This document shows, one piece after another, positions 17,422-26,039 of a DNA stretch of 64,000 nucleotides. Numbering within the stretch: the first letter of the stretch is position 1; each line of letters opens with the position of its first letter. The DNA is from Rugamonas apoptosis (GTDB lineage: Bacteria; Pseudomonadota; Gammaproteobacteria; Burkholderiales; Burkholderiaceae_D): assembly GCF_014042355.1 (NCBI RefSeq), contig NZ_JACEZU010000009.1, forward strand, positions 186,001 to 250,000, given 5' to 3'. Made by a program: the position numbers and the translations under genes. The notes under the pieces were generated by a model. It made no database searches and had not been told where the DNA came from. It was given only the letters and a program-made list of their open reading frames with translations.

Positions 17422-18886
17422 GTTGCTGCTTCCACAGGGCGCGCAGCTTCAGCTTGTCGATCTTGCCGACCGCGTTCTTGGGCAGGCTGCTGATGACGTG
17501 GATGGCCGCAGGCCGCTTGTAGCGGGTCAGCCGCTCGGCGCAATGCTCGTTCAACTCCTCCAGGGTGGTGTTGTGCCCGGGACGATCGGCGACATAAGCG
17601 ATCACGATTTCACCCAGCGTCTCGTGCGGCACGCCGATCACCGCCGCTTCCAGCACACTGGGGCTGGCGAGCAAGGCGTCCTCGATTTCCTTGGGATAGA
17701 TATTCTCGCCGCCGCGTATGATCATTTCCTTCAAGCGGCCGACGATGCTCAGATAACCATCGGCATCGATGCGGCCAAGGTCACCCGTATGCAGCCAGCC
17801 GTCGATGATGGTCTTGCTGGTTTCCTCCGGCTTACCCAGATAGCCGCGCATGACGTTGGGGCCCTGCACCAGCACCTCGCCCGTCTCGCCGGCCGGCAAA
17901 TGGCGCCCGGCGGCATCCATGATCGCGATACGCTGGCCCACCATCGGCACACCCACCGTGCCCGCCTTGCGGATGCCCTTCAGCGGGTTGATGGTGGAGG
18001 CGCAGGTGCCTTCCGATAGCCCATACCCTTCCACCAGCGGGAAGCCATAGCGCGCCTCGAAGCTGGTCAGCAGCTCGGCCGATGCCGGCGCCGCGCCGCA
18101 AATACCGTAGCGCAGGCTGGACGTATCCGGCTGCACGTGTGGCGGCAAGGCATTGAGCAAGGCATAAATGGTGGGAACGGCCGAGAAATAAGTCGGGCGC
18201 AGCCGCTCCACATCAGCGAAGAACGTCTCGATATCGAAGCGCGCACGGATGGTGACCCGGCTGCCAGCCGACAGCGGCGTGAGGATGCTGGCGACGATGC
18301 CGTTGACGTGGAACAGGGGCAGTATCAGCAGGCAGTGATCGCTCGACGTGATCTCCATCGCCTCGCGCGACATGGCCGCCATCGCTTCAATATTGGCATG
18401 ATCGAGCATCACGCCCTTGGGCAAGCCTGTGGTGCCGCTGGTATAGATCAGCAACGCGAGCGCGGCCGGATTGTCGACCGGCTGCGCACCATAATGCGCG
18501 CCATATTGCACCCCGCCATGGAGCGCGGCGGCGGGCAGCGCCGGCACTTGCCCGTCCACCGTCGCGCCACTGAGGTTGATGAGCAGCTTGGCACGGGAAT
18601 CATTGAGCTGATGGCTCGCCTCCTGCACCGTCAGATTGGGATTGAGGGGGGTGACGGCGGCCCCAAGGCGCCAGGCGGCGAACATGGCCACCACGAATTC
18701 AACCTGATTGGGCAGCATGATGGCCACCACGTCCCCGGCCTGCACACCGAGCTCGGCCAGCAGTCCGGCCGCCATCAACACCTTTGAATAAAACTCGCTG
18801 TTGGACAAGCTGGTGCGCGCATCGGCGATGCAGTGCGCATCAGGTGCCTGCGCGGCGCGCAGGTCCGGAAGTTTGGAGAATCGCAT
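17414..18886 (-). CDS. Acyl-CoA synthetase (class I AMP-forming)
   Basis: 490 aa. ATP loop IYTSGTTGLPKG, VEGYGLSEGT and C-terminal PKNAVGKIDK with the catalytic lysine. The ATG at 18886 has GGAAAG eight bases upstream; a TTG five codons earlier is less likely because it overlaps that ribosome site. It is the activating enzyme of the six-gene operon. Distinct in sequence from the ligase at 32-1684, so the two probably act on different acids. Confidence 0.9.
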   Translation of the reverse strand: MRFSKLPDLRAAQAPDAHCIADARTSLSNSEFYSKVLMAAGLLAELGVQAGDVVAIMLPNQVEFVVAMFAAWRLGAAVTPLNPNLTVQEASHQLNDSRAKLLINLSGATVDGQVPALPAAALHGGVQYGAHYGAQPVDNPAALALLIYTSGTTGLPKGVMLDHANIEAMAAMSREAMEITSSDHCLLILPLFHVNGIVASILTPLSAGSRVTIRARFDIETFFADVERLRPTYFSAVPTIYALLNALPPHVQPDTSSLRYGICGAAPASAELLTSFEARYGFPLVEGYGLSEGTCASTINPLKGIRKAGTVGVPMVGQRIAIMDAAGRHLPAGETGEVLVQGPNVMRGYLGKPEETSKTIIDGWLHTGDLGRIDADGYLSIVGRLKEMIIRGGENIYPKEIEDALLASPSVLEAAVIGVPHETLGEIVIAYVADRPGHNTTLEELNEHCAERLTRYKRPAAIHVISSLPKNAVGKIDKLKLRALWKQQHA

Positions 18887-18925
18887 GATTGTTCTTTCCA
18901 AAAAATCGTTATCGCGTCGGTCCGC

Positions 18926-19852
18926 TCAGGCCGCCGAATGGGACAGCAGGTGGCGGGTCAGGAACTCGGTCTGGTCTGTCACGGCGCGCTCGAAATGCCC
19001 GCCGAGATAGAAGTCGAAGTGGCCGCAGTCATAGAGCTTGATCTCGCCACGCGGCGCGCGCTGCGCCATGGCGATGGTGCGCTCCGGCGGCGTCACCGTG
19101 TCGGTACGGCTGACGCAAAACAGGATCGGCGGCTTGACCTTGGCGGTACGCCGTCCCGGCCGGTAACTGACGATTTCCGGAATCACACGGGCCGCGACCC
19201 GGTTGACGAAGGTCATTCCCTTGGGCATCAAGGCCAAGTATCCCGGCAAGGCGTCATGCGCGTTCATTAACGCCGGTTGGCCAGGTAGCGCCGCGATGGG
19301 CACCATCACCGGCGGCCGGCCGAACAAGCGGGCCATGAAGTCACGCATCACCACTGGCGTGATCCGCAACGAGCCCCACAGGCCGAGCGCGGTCGCCGAC
19401 TCCAGTCCATCGGTGAACGGGCACTGGCTGATCGCCGCCTTGAGCTCGGGATGGCGGCTGGCCACCTGGATCGCGTGGCCGCCGCCAAAGGAACTACCCC
19501 AGATCGCCACGCGGCCGCCATCGAGCTCCGGGTTGGTCTTGACGTAATCGAGCGCGGCGTCCCAATCGGCCAGTTGACGCCCCACCGACATCAACTGGCG
19601 CGGCGTGCCGCCACTGTCGCCGAAATAACGATAGGTGAAGGCCAGCGTGGCGATGCCGGCCGCCGCGAAGCGCTCCGAATAGGCATCCAGGCGCATTTCG
19701 CGCACCGCGCCCAAGCCGTGGCCAAGCACCACCACCGGCGGCCGCGCGACGCCTTCCGGCAGATACAGCCATGCGGAGCAGAACGTCTCGCCGGAGATGA
19801 AACTGACGCTACGGCGCGTGAATTTGTGCGTAGTCTGTGCCATGGCGTTCAT
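18926..19852 (-). CDS. Alpha/beta hydrolase (dienelactone hydrolase/peptidase S9-like)
   Basis: 308 aa with the nucleophile elbow GSSFGGG, an early VVLGHGLG oxyanion motif and a late DCGHFDFY histidine. The start overlaps the stop of the enoyl-CoA hydratase gene as ATGA, so the two are translationally coupled. The substrate cannot be read from sequence; a polyester, lactone or acyl-CoA is possible. Confidence 0.82.
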   Translation of the reverse strand: MNAMAQTTHKFTRRSVSFISGETFCSAWLYLPEGVARPPVVVLGHGLGAVREMRLDAYSERFAAAGIATLAFTYRYFGDSGGTPRQLMSVGRQLADWDAALDYVKTNPELDGGRVAIWGSSFGGGHAIQVASRHPELKAAISQCPFTDGLESATALGLWGSLRITPVVMRDFMARLFGRPPVMVPIAALPGQPALMNAHDALPGYLALMPKGMTFVNRVAARVIPEIVSYRPGRRTAKVKPPILFCVSRTDTVTPPERTIAMAQRAPRGEIKLYDCGHFDFYLGGHFERAVTDQTEFLTRHLLSHSAA

Positions 19853-20823
19853 TTGACCGTCCGGTTGCTGGTGAAGGGAAAGTGCCCATGGTGCAGCGCC
19901 TGATCGAAGATGGCCGGCTGGTACAACGGCAGGTCGCCCTCGTGCTCGGTGCGCTCCATATATTCGAGCATCAACGCTTGCGAGTTATCGCCCGACAGCG
20001 CCGACATGAATTCAGTACGCTCCACATGCAGCCCATCTTCCAGCGACATCGAGCCGCCAACATAGACGGCGCGCTTGATGGCGCGTATGCCATCGCGCGG
20101 GCGCGCGCCAAGGTAGTTCGCCAATGCCAGCGCGCGCTCCATCAGCGCTTCGGGCGCAACCACCTCGTCGACCAGCCCGATCTCCAGGGCCTTGGCTGGC
20201 GATGCGGGCCGTCCTTCCAGCATCATCATGAGCGCGCGATGGGCGCCGACCAGGCGCGTCAGGCGCTGCGTGCCGCCGCCGCCGGGTGGAATGCCCAGCA
20301 ACACCTCGGGCTGCCCGATGAAGAAATCGCCATCGGCCATCAGGCGCACGTCGCAGGCTTGCGCCAGTTCGCTGCCGAGCCCCAACGCCGAACCGTTCAG
20401 GGCGGCGATGAACAGCACGCCAACGCGGTTCATGCGCATGAAGGTGTTATGCAGCTTATCCAGCTGCATGGCGCCGCCCAGTGGCGTAAACGCCGCCACC
20501 GGCGCCACCAAAGGCATGCGCCGGACGGTGGCGGCCGTATGCGCCACCGCCGAGGTCATGCCGCGCGCGATGGACGGGATCGTGGTGCCGCCTTCCTGCA
20601 GCCAGCGTACATCGGCATGGCCGACGAAGCGGCCCGGGTGGGTTCCCGTGAGCACCACCGCCTTCACCTGTTGATCGGCCTCCAGCGCATCGAGCAGCGC
20701 CGCCAGCGACTCGGCCATCGCCAGCCCCATCACGCCTTGCGGGCCGCCATTGAGGCGCACAATCAATACGGCGCCGTGCTGCTCCAGTTCCAGGCCGCCC
20801 GACCTGATTCGCGTGCTATCCAT
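19849..20823 (-). CDS. Enoyl-CoA hydratase/isomerase family protein
   Basis: 324 aa crotonase-fold protein. The oxyanion-hole segment FIAALNGSALGLGSELAQACD and the second conserved stretch FFIGQPEVLLGIPPGGGGTQRL, with an acidic residue at the hydratase position, point to hydration or isomerisation of an enoyl-CoA. First gene of the minus-strand operon ending at 13887. Two ATAAC-N3-GTTAT dyads lie between it and the TetR gene at 20933-21640. Confidence 0.88.
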   Translation of the reverse strand: MDSTRIRSGGLELEQHGAVLIVRLNGGPQGVMGLAMAESLAALLDALEADQQVKAVVLTGTHPGRFVGHADVRWLQEGGTTIPSIARGMTSAVAHTAATVRRMPLVAPVAAFTPLGGAMQLDKLHNTFMRMNRVGVLFIAALNGSALGLGSELAQACDVRLMADGDFFIGQPEVLLGIPPGGGGTQRLTRLVGAHRALMMMLEGRPASPAKALEIGLVDEVVAPEALMERALALANYLGARPRDGIRAIKRAVYVGGSMSLEDGLHVERTEFMSALSGDNSQALMLEYMERTEHEGDLPLYQPAIFDQALHHGHFPFTSNRTVK

Positions 20824-20853
20824 GTCCAGTCTCCTTAGATTAACTACGTTTCA

Positions 20854-20866
20854 ATAACATCGTTAT
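20854..20866. promoter_or_regulatory. ATAAC-N3-GTTAT operator, copy 1
   Basis: ATAACATCGTTAT lies 31 bp before the enoyl-CoA hydratase start, where a repressor would block the promoter. The half-sites match those at 20875-20887 and 21660-21672. Confidence 0.65.
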
Positions 20867-20873
20867 GTCCCAG

Positions 20874-20888
20874 AATAACACTGTTATT
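20874..20888. promoter_or_regulatory. ATAAC-N3-GTTAT operator, copy 2
   Basis: AATAACACTGTTATT is a perfect 15-bp palindrome about one helical turn pair (21 bp) from copy 1, an arrangement that would favour cooperative binding. Confidence 0.65.
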
Positions 20889-20932
20889 TGAGGATTTCAA
20901 GAACGTACTGACCGAGCTCGTAAGGCCGTCGC

Positions 20933-21640
20933 TTATTTGCTGCGTGCCTTGCTGTTTTTTTCCGATTGGGAGGCGGTCCACAGGGCTAGCGCGCTGGCGG
21001 CCGAAGCGTCGGCCTTATCGCGCTTCGCGCCCAGGCCAACCACCATGTTCACGCAGATCGGCGCCAGGACCTCGGCGGCCGGATCGGCCACCTGTGAAAA
21101 ATGGCCGCCCAGATCAAGCATGATAAAGCCATGCAAGGCACTCCAGAACTGGAGCGCGAGAAGATCCGGAGCGGCCTTGCGCACGCACTTGCCATCGACC
21201 AGCCGCGCGCAACCATGGACCAGATAGCCATAGGCCATGCGGAACGATGGCGACTGTCCGCTCAGGATGGGGGAGACCTCGCCTCGGGATGGGCTGTATC
21301 GCCCGTGAATCGACAAGCCGAACATCAGGTCGTACAGATGGGGGTTGCGCCGCGCGAAGTCGTGGCAAGCCAGCGCCATCGCGAACAGATCGGCCATGGG
21401 ATCGTCCGATGGCGGCAACCTGGCGAAGACCATGGCTTGCCGGTTGAAGCCCTCGTCCGCGACGGCCTGCAGCAATTCAGGCACGCCGCCAAAATACGTG
21501 TACACACCCATGGTGGACAGCTTCGCTTCGCTCGCCACCGTGCGGGCCTTCACTTCGGACGGCCCGGTCCTCGCCAACAGGCGGATCGTGGCTTCAACAA
21601 GGCGGGTGCGTGGGTCAGTCTGGGTGGCGGCGGCGGTCAT
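20933..21640 (-). CDS. TetR-family regulator
   Basis: 235 aa from the ATG at 21640; the frame stays open upstream, but the operator at 21660-21672 and the likely promoter lie there. The N-terminal helix-turn-helix (TRLVEATIRLLARTGPSEVKARTVASEAKLSTMGVYTYF read in pieces) is typical TetR, followed by a C-terminal domain of the TetR_C_33/WHG type. It lies 110 bp upstream of the six-gene operon on the same strand and is flanked by three copies of one dyad, so it probably represses itself and that operon until an acyl-CoA-like ligand binds. Confidence 0.88.
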   Translation of the reverse strand: MTAAATQTDPRTRLVEATIRLLARTGPSEVKARTVASEAKLSTMGVYTYFGGVPELLQAVADEGFNRQAMVFARLPPSDDPMADLFAMALACHDFARRNPHLYDLMFGLSIHGRYSPSRGEVSPILSGQSPSFRMAYGYLVHGCARLVDGKCVRKAAPDLLALQFWSALHGFIMLDLGGHFSQVADPAAEVLAPICVNMVVGLGAKRDKADASAASALALWTASQSEKNSKARSK

Positions 21641-21659
21641 GTGTAGGGAGAGTGGCGCT

Positions 21660-21672
21660 ATAACAACGTTAT
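21660..21672. promoter_or_regulatory. ATAAC-N3-GTTAT operator, copy 3
   Basis: ATAACAACGTTAT lies 19 bp before the TetR start codon, consistent with autoregulation. Confidence 0.65.
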
Positions 21673-21707
21673 CATAGCACGCAGCCACGCATCCGCCCCC
21701 TGACGTC

Positions 21708-22160
21708 CTAGTCTTCCCGCACCCAGGTCTGCGTGCGCCCCAGCATGGGGACGCCGATATAGCCACGCACGTCGAGTTTTTTCCCGCCGGCGCTCAGGTG
21801 AACTTGACTGCGGTAGACCTGGCCATTGTCCGGATCGAGAATCCGGCCGCCGGTGTACGCGTCGCCATCCTTCTTCAGTCCGCTCAGGATCAGCAAGCCG
21901 ACCACGGGCGCATCCTTGTTCGCGCCGTCGCACTTCTCGCACTTCGGGTTCGGGTTTTCCGTTGGCGCCGTGAAGACCTTCTCGATCTTACCCTGCAGCA
22001 CGCCATTGGATTCGGTGATCCGGACCAGCGCCCGCGGTTTACCGGTGGCGTCATCGATGTTTTTCCACAGGCCGGCCGGCGAAGCTTCGTCGGCCCATGC
22101 GGCCGGCGACAGCAACGTGGCAATCAACGCCAGGCCCGCCACACGCCATGGCGCGCTCAT
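21708..22160 (-). CDS. DUF2147 family exported protein
   Basis: 150 aa with signal peptide (LALIATLLSPAAWA). The mature start GLWKNIDDATGKPRALVRI and the GDAYTGGRILDPDNG segment are the DUF2147 pattern, a family of secreted beta-barrel-like proteins without an assigned function. Its start overlaps the stop of the MDR gene by 4 bp (ATGA). Last gene of the operon beginning at 25151. Confidence 0.85.
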   Translation of the reverse strand: MSAPWRVAGLALIATLLSPAAWADEASPAGLWKNIDDATGKPRALVRITESNGVLQGKIEKVFTAPTENPNPKCEKCDGANKDAPVVGLLILSGLKKDGDAYTGGRILDPDNGQVYRSQVHLSAGGKKLDVRGYIGVPMLGRTQTWVRED

Positions 22161-23164
22161 GGTTGCACCATCTGCACGACGACCTTACCCTTGGCCCTGC
22201 CCGCTTCGAGATACGCCAGGCCCTCCTGCGCCTGAGCGAACGGAAACACCCGGTCCACGACGGGACGAATGCGCGAGGTCTGGAGCAACTCGCCGATCTT
22301 GGCCAGCTGGCGGCCATCCGGACGGACGAACAGGAACGAATACCTGCTGTTGCGCTGCTTCGCCAGGCGTATGATCTTCCTGCTCAACAAGCTGAACACG
22401 AACTTCAGGACAAAATTCATCCCGCGCGCGCGCGCGAAGGCGGCATCCGGCGGGCCGATGAGCGAGACGACCGTACTGCCGGGCTTTACTATCCGCAAGG
22501 CCTTTTCCAGCCCATCGCCCCTGATCGTGCCCAGCACGGCATCATAGCCCCGCAGCGTGTCCTCGAATTCCTGCTTCTTGTAGTCGATGACCTCGTCGGC
22601 CCCGAGGCTGCGGACCAGCTCCACGTTGGCGGTACTGGTGGTGGTGCCGACCTTGGCGCCAAGGTGCTTTGCCAGCTGGATCGCGAATGTGCCTATGCCG
22701 CCCGAACCTGCCGGCACAAACACCTTTTGTCCGGCTTTTACCTGCATGCGTTCAGTGAGCGCTTGCCAGGATGTCAGTCCTACCATGGGGATCGATGCTG
22801 CTTGCACGAAGTCCAGATTGGCCGGCTTCAGGGCGGCCGCGCGCTCGGGCACAGCGGCGTATTCGGCAAGCGAGCCAGTCCCCAGATCGAACAGGCTGGC
22901 GAACACGGCGTCCCCAACCTTGAAGCGGGTCACGCGCGCGCCCACCTCCACCACCACACCCGACAAATCGCTGCCCATGGTCGCCGGCAACTGGAACTTG
23001 AGGATAGGCTTGAAATCGCCTTTCGGGATCATGTTATCAATCGGATTCAGTCCGGCGGCGTACACCTGCACCAGTATTTCATCCGGTTTGATGGTCGGGC
23101 GAAGAACATCGGAAAATGCCAGTGCGCCGGTTTTGCCGTAACGCTGTAAAACGAGTGCTTTCAT
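22157..23164 (-). CDS. MDR-family quinone/enoyl reductase, second copy
   Basis: 335 aa, no zinc ligands. GSDLSGVVVEVG, PAGSGGIGTFAIQLAK and YSFLFVRPDG match the MDR protein at 13887-14891 at corresponding places. It lies between a NemA-type reductase and the DUF2147 protein; an NADPH-dependent reduction of an enone or quinone is the likely reaction. Confidence 0.87.
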   Translation of the reverse strand: MKALVLQRYGKTGALAFSDVLRPTIKPDEILVQVYAAGLNPIDNMIPKGDFKPILKFQLPATMGSDLSGVVVEVGARVTRFKVGDAVFASLFDLGTGSLAEYAAVPERAAALKPANLDFVQAASIPMVGLTSWQALTERMQVKAGQKVFVPAGSGGIGTFAIQLAKHLGAKVGTTTSTANVELVRSLGADEVIDYKKQEFEDTLRGYDAVLGTIRGDGLEKALRIVKPGSTVVSLIGPPDAAFARARGMNFVLKFVFSLLSRKIIRLAKQRNSRYSFLFVRPDGRQLAKIGELLQTSRIRPVVDRVFPFAQAQEGLAYLEAGRAKGKVVVQMVQP

Positions 23165-23235
23165 TATTGCCTTCCTTGCTTTTGATGAGAGCCGACGGCC
23201 GTCCGGCTACTGGCAGCGGCGTACAGAAACGCGTG

Positions 23236-24312
23236 TCAACCCGCCAGCGCCGGATAGTCGGTATAACCCTGCGCGCCGGGCGTATAGAACGTGCTGGGGT
23301 CCGGCGCGTTCAATGGCTGGTCGTCCCGCATCCGCTCGACCAGATCCGGGTTGGCCAGGAATGCCCGCCCCATCGCGATCAGGTCCGCATGGCCTGCGGC
23401 CAGGGCTTGCTGGGCGCTGCCCTTGTCGAAGCCACCGGCCAGGATGAAGGGGCCGCCAAACGCGGCGCGCAGATCGGTCTTCAACTGGCCCGGCACCGCT
23501 GGCGCACCTAACGCCGAATGGTCCAGCAGGTGAACATACATCAGGCCCAGTGCGGACAACTGCTTGACCAGCGCCAGATACTGCGCGTCCACGCCTTCGT
23601 AAGCGCCCGTGGCATTGAACACGCCATGCGGCGACAAACGGATACCAACCCGCTCGGCGCCTATCGCCTTGACCGTGGCCCGGACCACTTCCAGCACGAA
23701 GCGGTTGCGGCCCTCCGGCGTGGCGCCATAACCATCGGTCCGGCGGTTGACGTTGGCATTCAAGAATTGTTCGAGCAGATAACCGTTGGCGGCATGCAGT
23801 TCGATGCCATCGAAGCCAGCATCAATGGCCAGGCGCGCAGCGGTTGCGTATTCGCCGATCGCGGTGGCGATGTCGGCCTCGGTCATCTCGCGCGGCGCCG
23901 TATGCGGCTGGCTGCCCTGGCTGTCGGTCCACATCTCGCCGGGGCAGATGTCGGACGACGGCCCCACCACTTCCGCCCCGGCTGGCAGGTTCGCCACGTG
24001 ACTCACGCGGCCGGTATGCATCAGTTGTACGACGATCTTGCCACCCTTGGCGTGCACGGCATCCGTGACCAGTTTCCAGCCTTGTACCTGGGCGGCATTG
24101 AACAGGCCCGGTATGCGGGGATAGCCCAAGCCATTCGGCGACGGCGACGTACCCTCGGTGATAATCAGGCCGGCACCGGCACGCTGGGCGTAGTAAGTCG
24201 CCATCAGCGCGTTGGGCGTATTGTTGTCGATCGCACGGCTGCGGGTGAGCGGCGACATCACGGCACGGTTGGCGAGTTGAACGCCGCGCAGGGAATAGGT
24301 TTCAAATAACAT
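23236..24312 (-). CDS. NemA-type alkene/N-ethylmaleimide reductase (OYE family)
   Basis: 358 aa FMN enzyme. VMSPLTRSRA, QLMHTGRVSH, ELHAANGYLLEQFLN with the His/Asn substrate pair, NRRTDGYGA and AMGRAFLANPD are the classical OYE motifs. It reduces activated C=C bonds with NADPH. Positioned between the SDR and MDR genes in an operon headed by the operator at 25203-25224. Confidence 0.9.
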   Translation of the reverse strand: MLFETYSLRGVQLANRAVMSPLTRSRAIDNNTPNALMATYYAQRAGAGLIITEGTSPSPNGLGYPRIPGLFNAAQVQGWKLVTDAVHAKGGKIVVQLMHTGRVSHVANLPAGAEVVGPSSDICPGEMWTDSQGSQPHTAPREMTEADIATAIGEYATAARLAIDAGFDGIELHAANGYLLEQFLNANVNRRTDGYGATPEGRNRFVLEVVRATVKAIGAERVGIRLSPHGVFNATGAYEGVDAQYLALVKQLSALGLMYVHLLDHSALGAPAVPGQLKTDLRAAFGGPFILAGGFDKGSAQQALAAGHADLIAMGRAFLANPDLVERMRDDQPLNAPDPSTFYTPGAQGYTDYPALAG

Positions 24313-24356
24313 TTAAGCACATCCTTTCGGGAGTAATTTGTCAGACAGGATCAGCG

Positions 24357-25151
24357 TTACTGGAGGCGCGGTGCGACCTTGCCGGTTTGCGAAGTGGCGA
24401 ACAGGGCGGCGCGAGCCGATTCAAAGCGGTCGATCGTCTCCGTCTCCGCCACAGAAGGCATCGTGACCTGTTCACCTTGATCGAACGCCAGCAAGGCCGC
24501 ATCCACCATGTCCTCCGTCGACATGACGGCCTTCGGATCGAGCGCCGCCAAAGGCACACCGGATTGGTCCCACAGCTCGGTCGCCGTGGCGGCGGGCAGC
24601 ACCGCCTGCACCCGAACGCCGCTATCGGCCAGCTCTTGCTGCAGGCCGCGACTGAAGGCCAGGACAAACGCCTTGGTGCCGCTGTAGACCGAACTGATCG
24701 GCAGCGAGTGCAGCGCCAGGACGGAAGCGACGTTAATGATCGCGCCTTCCTTGCGCGCCTTCAGCCCCGGCAGGACCGCGTGGCTCAAGCGCGTCAGCGC
24801 GGTGATATTCAATGCAATCTGGGACAGGGAATCCTGCCAGGCGCTGCCGGCGATCGGCGCCAGCCGCGCGAGGCCGGCATTGTTCACCAGGACGCTGACC
24901 GCTGGGTTGGTGGCGAGCAGCTGCGCCACGCTCGCTTGCCCCGCCTCCGATTCCAGGTCGGCGGTCAGCGGCTCGACCTTAACCCCATGGGTGGCCGCGA
25001 TCTTGGCTGCCAACGCTTGCAGGCGATCCGCACGACGCGCCACCAGCACCAGGTCATAGCCGCGCTTGGCGAGACGATCCGCATACACCGCACCAATACC
25101 GGACGATGCACCGGTCACAACCGCAATTTTTCGGGTAGAAGTAGACATCAT
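24357..25151 (-). CDS. Short-chain dehydrogenase/reductase
   Basis: 264 aa SDR of the YdfG/short-chain 'classical' type: TGASSGIGAVYA, NNAG and YSGTKAFVLAF. First gene of a four-gene minus-strand operon (SDR, NemA-type OYE, MDR, DUF2147). The operator copy 5 lies 52 bp upstream. Confidence 0.88.
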   Translation of the reverse strand: MMSTSTRKIAVVTGASSGIGAVYADRLAKRGYDLVLVARRADRLQALAAKIAATHGVKVEPLTADLESEAGQASVAQLLATNPAVSVLVNNAGLARLAPIAGSAWQDSLSQIALNITALTRLSHAVLPGLKARKEGAIINVASVLALHSLPISSVYSGTKAFVLAFSRGLQQELADSGVRVQAVLPAATATELWDQSGVPLAALDPKAVMSTEDMVDAALLAFDQGEQVTMPSVAETETIDRFESARAALFATSQTGKVAPRLQ

Positions 25152-25202
25152 GAAGCCCTCGGATGACGAGTCGCGCAGTTGTTGCGCTTCTCAAGTGGAT
25201 TT

Positions 25203-25224
25203 TAATATGACGATCATCATATTA
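25203..25224. promoter_or_regulatory. TetR-type operator copy 5
   Basis: A 22-bp palindrome with a single mismatched pair, centre ATATGACGATCATCATAT, sits between the TetR stop and the SDR start. It would control the SDR-NemA-MDR-DUF2147 operon. Confidence 0.7.
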
Positions 25225-25249
25225 CAGTTCAAAAAAAACTGCCGACAAC

Positions 25250-25858
25250 TCAGCCGGCAGCCGGTGAAAATTGCTTCATGGTCGCGCCGCACAAGGCCTC
25301 GGACAACCTGGGATCATCGACCGCACGGGCCAGCATGGTGGTGCCGATCAAGGCGCAGACCAGGGCCATCGCCCGTTCATGGGCCTGCTGCTGCCCCCAA
25401 TCAGGCATCTGGCGCGCGAACACATCGATCATCTCCTTGATGTGGGTGGTCGCCGCGCGCCGCACTTCCGGCGCCTGGCGCGGCATTTCCGAACCCAGCG
25501 CCGACACGGGACAACCGGTCTCGATGGCGGAAATGTGCCCCGGCGACAGATAAGCCTCCATCATCGCCTGCACGGCCTGCCCTGGCGGCGCGGCGGCGGC
25601 CACGCGGGCCGCCAGCGCGACCGACTCGGCCCCGGCACGATCGCCAGCCTCGGCCAGCAAGGCGTCGCGCGATTCGAAGTGCGCATAAAAGCCGCCGTGC
25701 GTGAGGCCCGCCTCTTTCATGATGTCGGCCACACCCGTGCCGTCGTAGCCGCTGCGGCGAATAACGCGCGCCGCCACCTCGACGATACGTTCGTGCGTCA
25801 GTTCCTTGCGGCTGGGTGCCGTCCGTTGGGTAGATTTTTTCTGCATGATCGTCATCAT
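25250..25858 (-). CDS. TetR-family regulator of the ATGAT-N4-ATCAT operators
   Basis: 202 aa from the ATG at 25858, which has CGGAAAA six bases upstream; a second ATG four codons on (25846) is possible. The helix-turn-helix is VADIMKEAGLTHGGFYAHFESRD and the C-terminal domain is of the TetR_C_7/YcdC-like type. An ATGAT-N4-ATCAT dyad overlaps the start, so the protein probably represses its own translation start region and the five other copies in front of ligase, thiolase, porin and SDR genes. The link is inferred from position. Confidence 0.9.
   Translation of the reverse strand: MMTIMQKKSTQRTAPSRKELTHERIVEVAARVIRRSGYDGTGVADIMKEAGLTHGGFYAHFESRDALLAEAGDRAGAESVALAARVAAAAPPGQAVQAMMEAYLSPGHISAIETGCPVSALGSEMPRQAPEVRRAATTHIKEMIDVFARQMPDWGQQQAHERAMALVCALIGTTMLARAVDDPRLSEALCGATMKQFSPAAG
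25845..25858. promoter_or_regulatory. TetR-type operator copy 6, over the TetR start
   Basis: ATGATCGTCATCAT keeps both half-sites ATGAT and ATCAT with the usual 4-bp centre, but the centre is CGTC instead of GATC. It overlaps the first codons of the TetR gene. Confidence 0.5.
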
Positions 25859-26039
25859 ATACCATTTTCCGCCGATGTGCACACCGCCCGGCGACGTGGG
25901 GCTGGTGGGCAGCGCCCCAGCGCTCCCACCACGGCCGATCGCACGGGAAAAATGCGGTCGCGACAACGTTGTCGACGCGGAAAAGATCCTGCGGACGCCA
26001 TGGCCGTGGCGAATGCCATGGCCATGGCGTTCGCCACGA

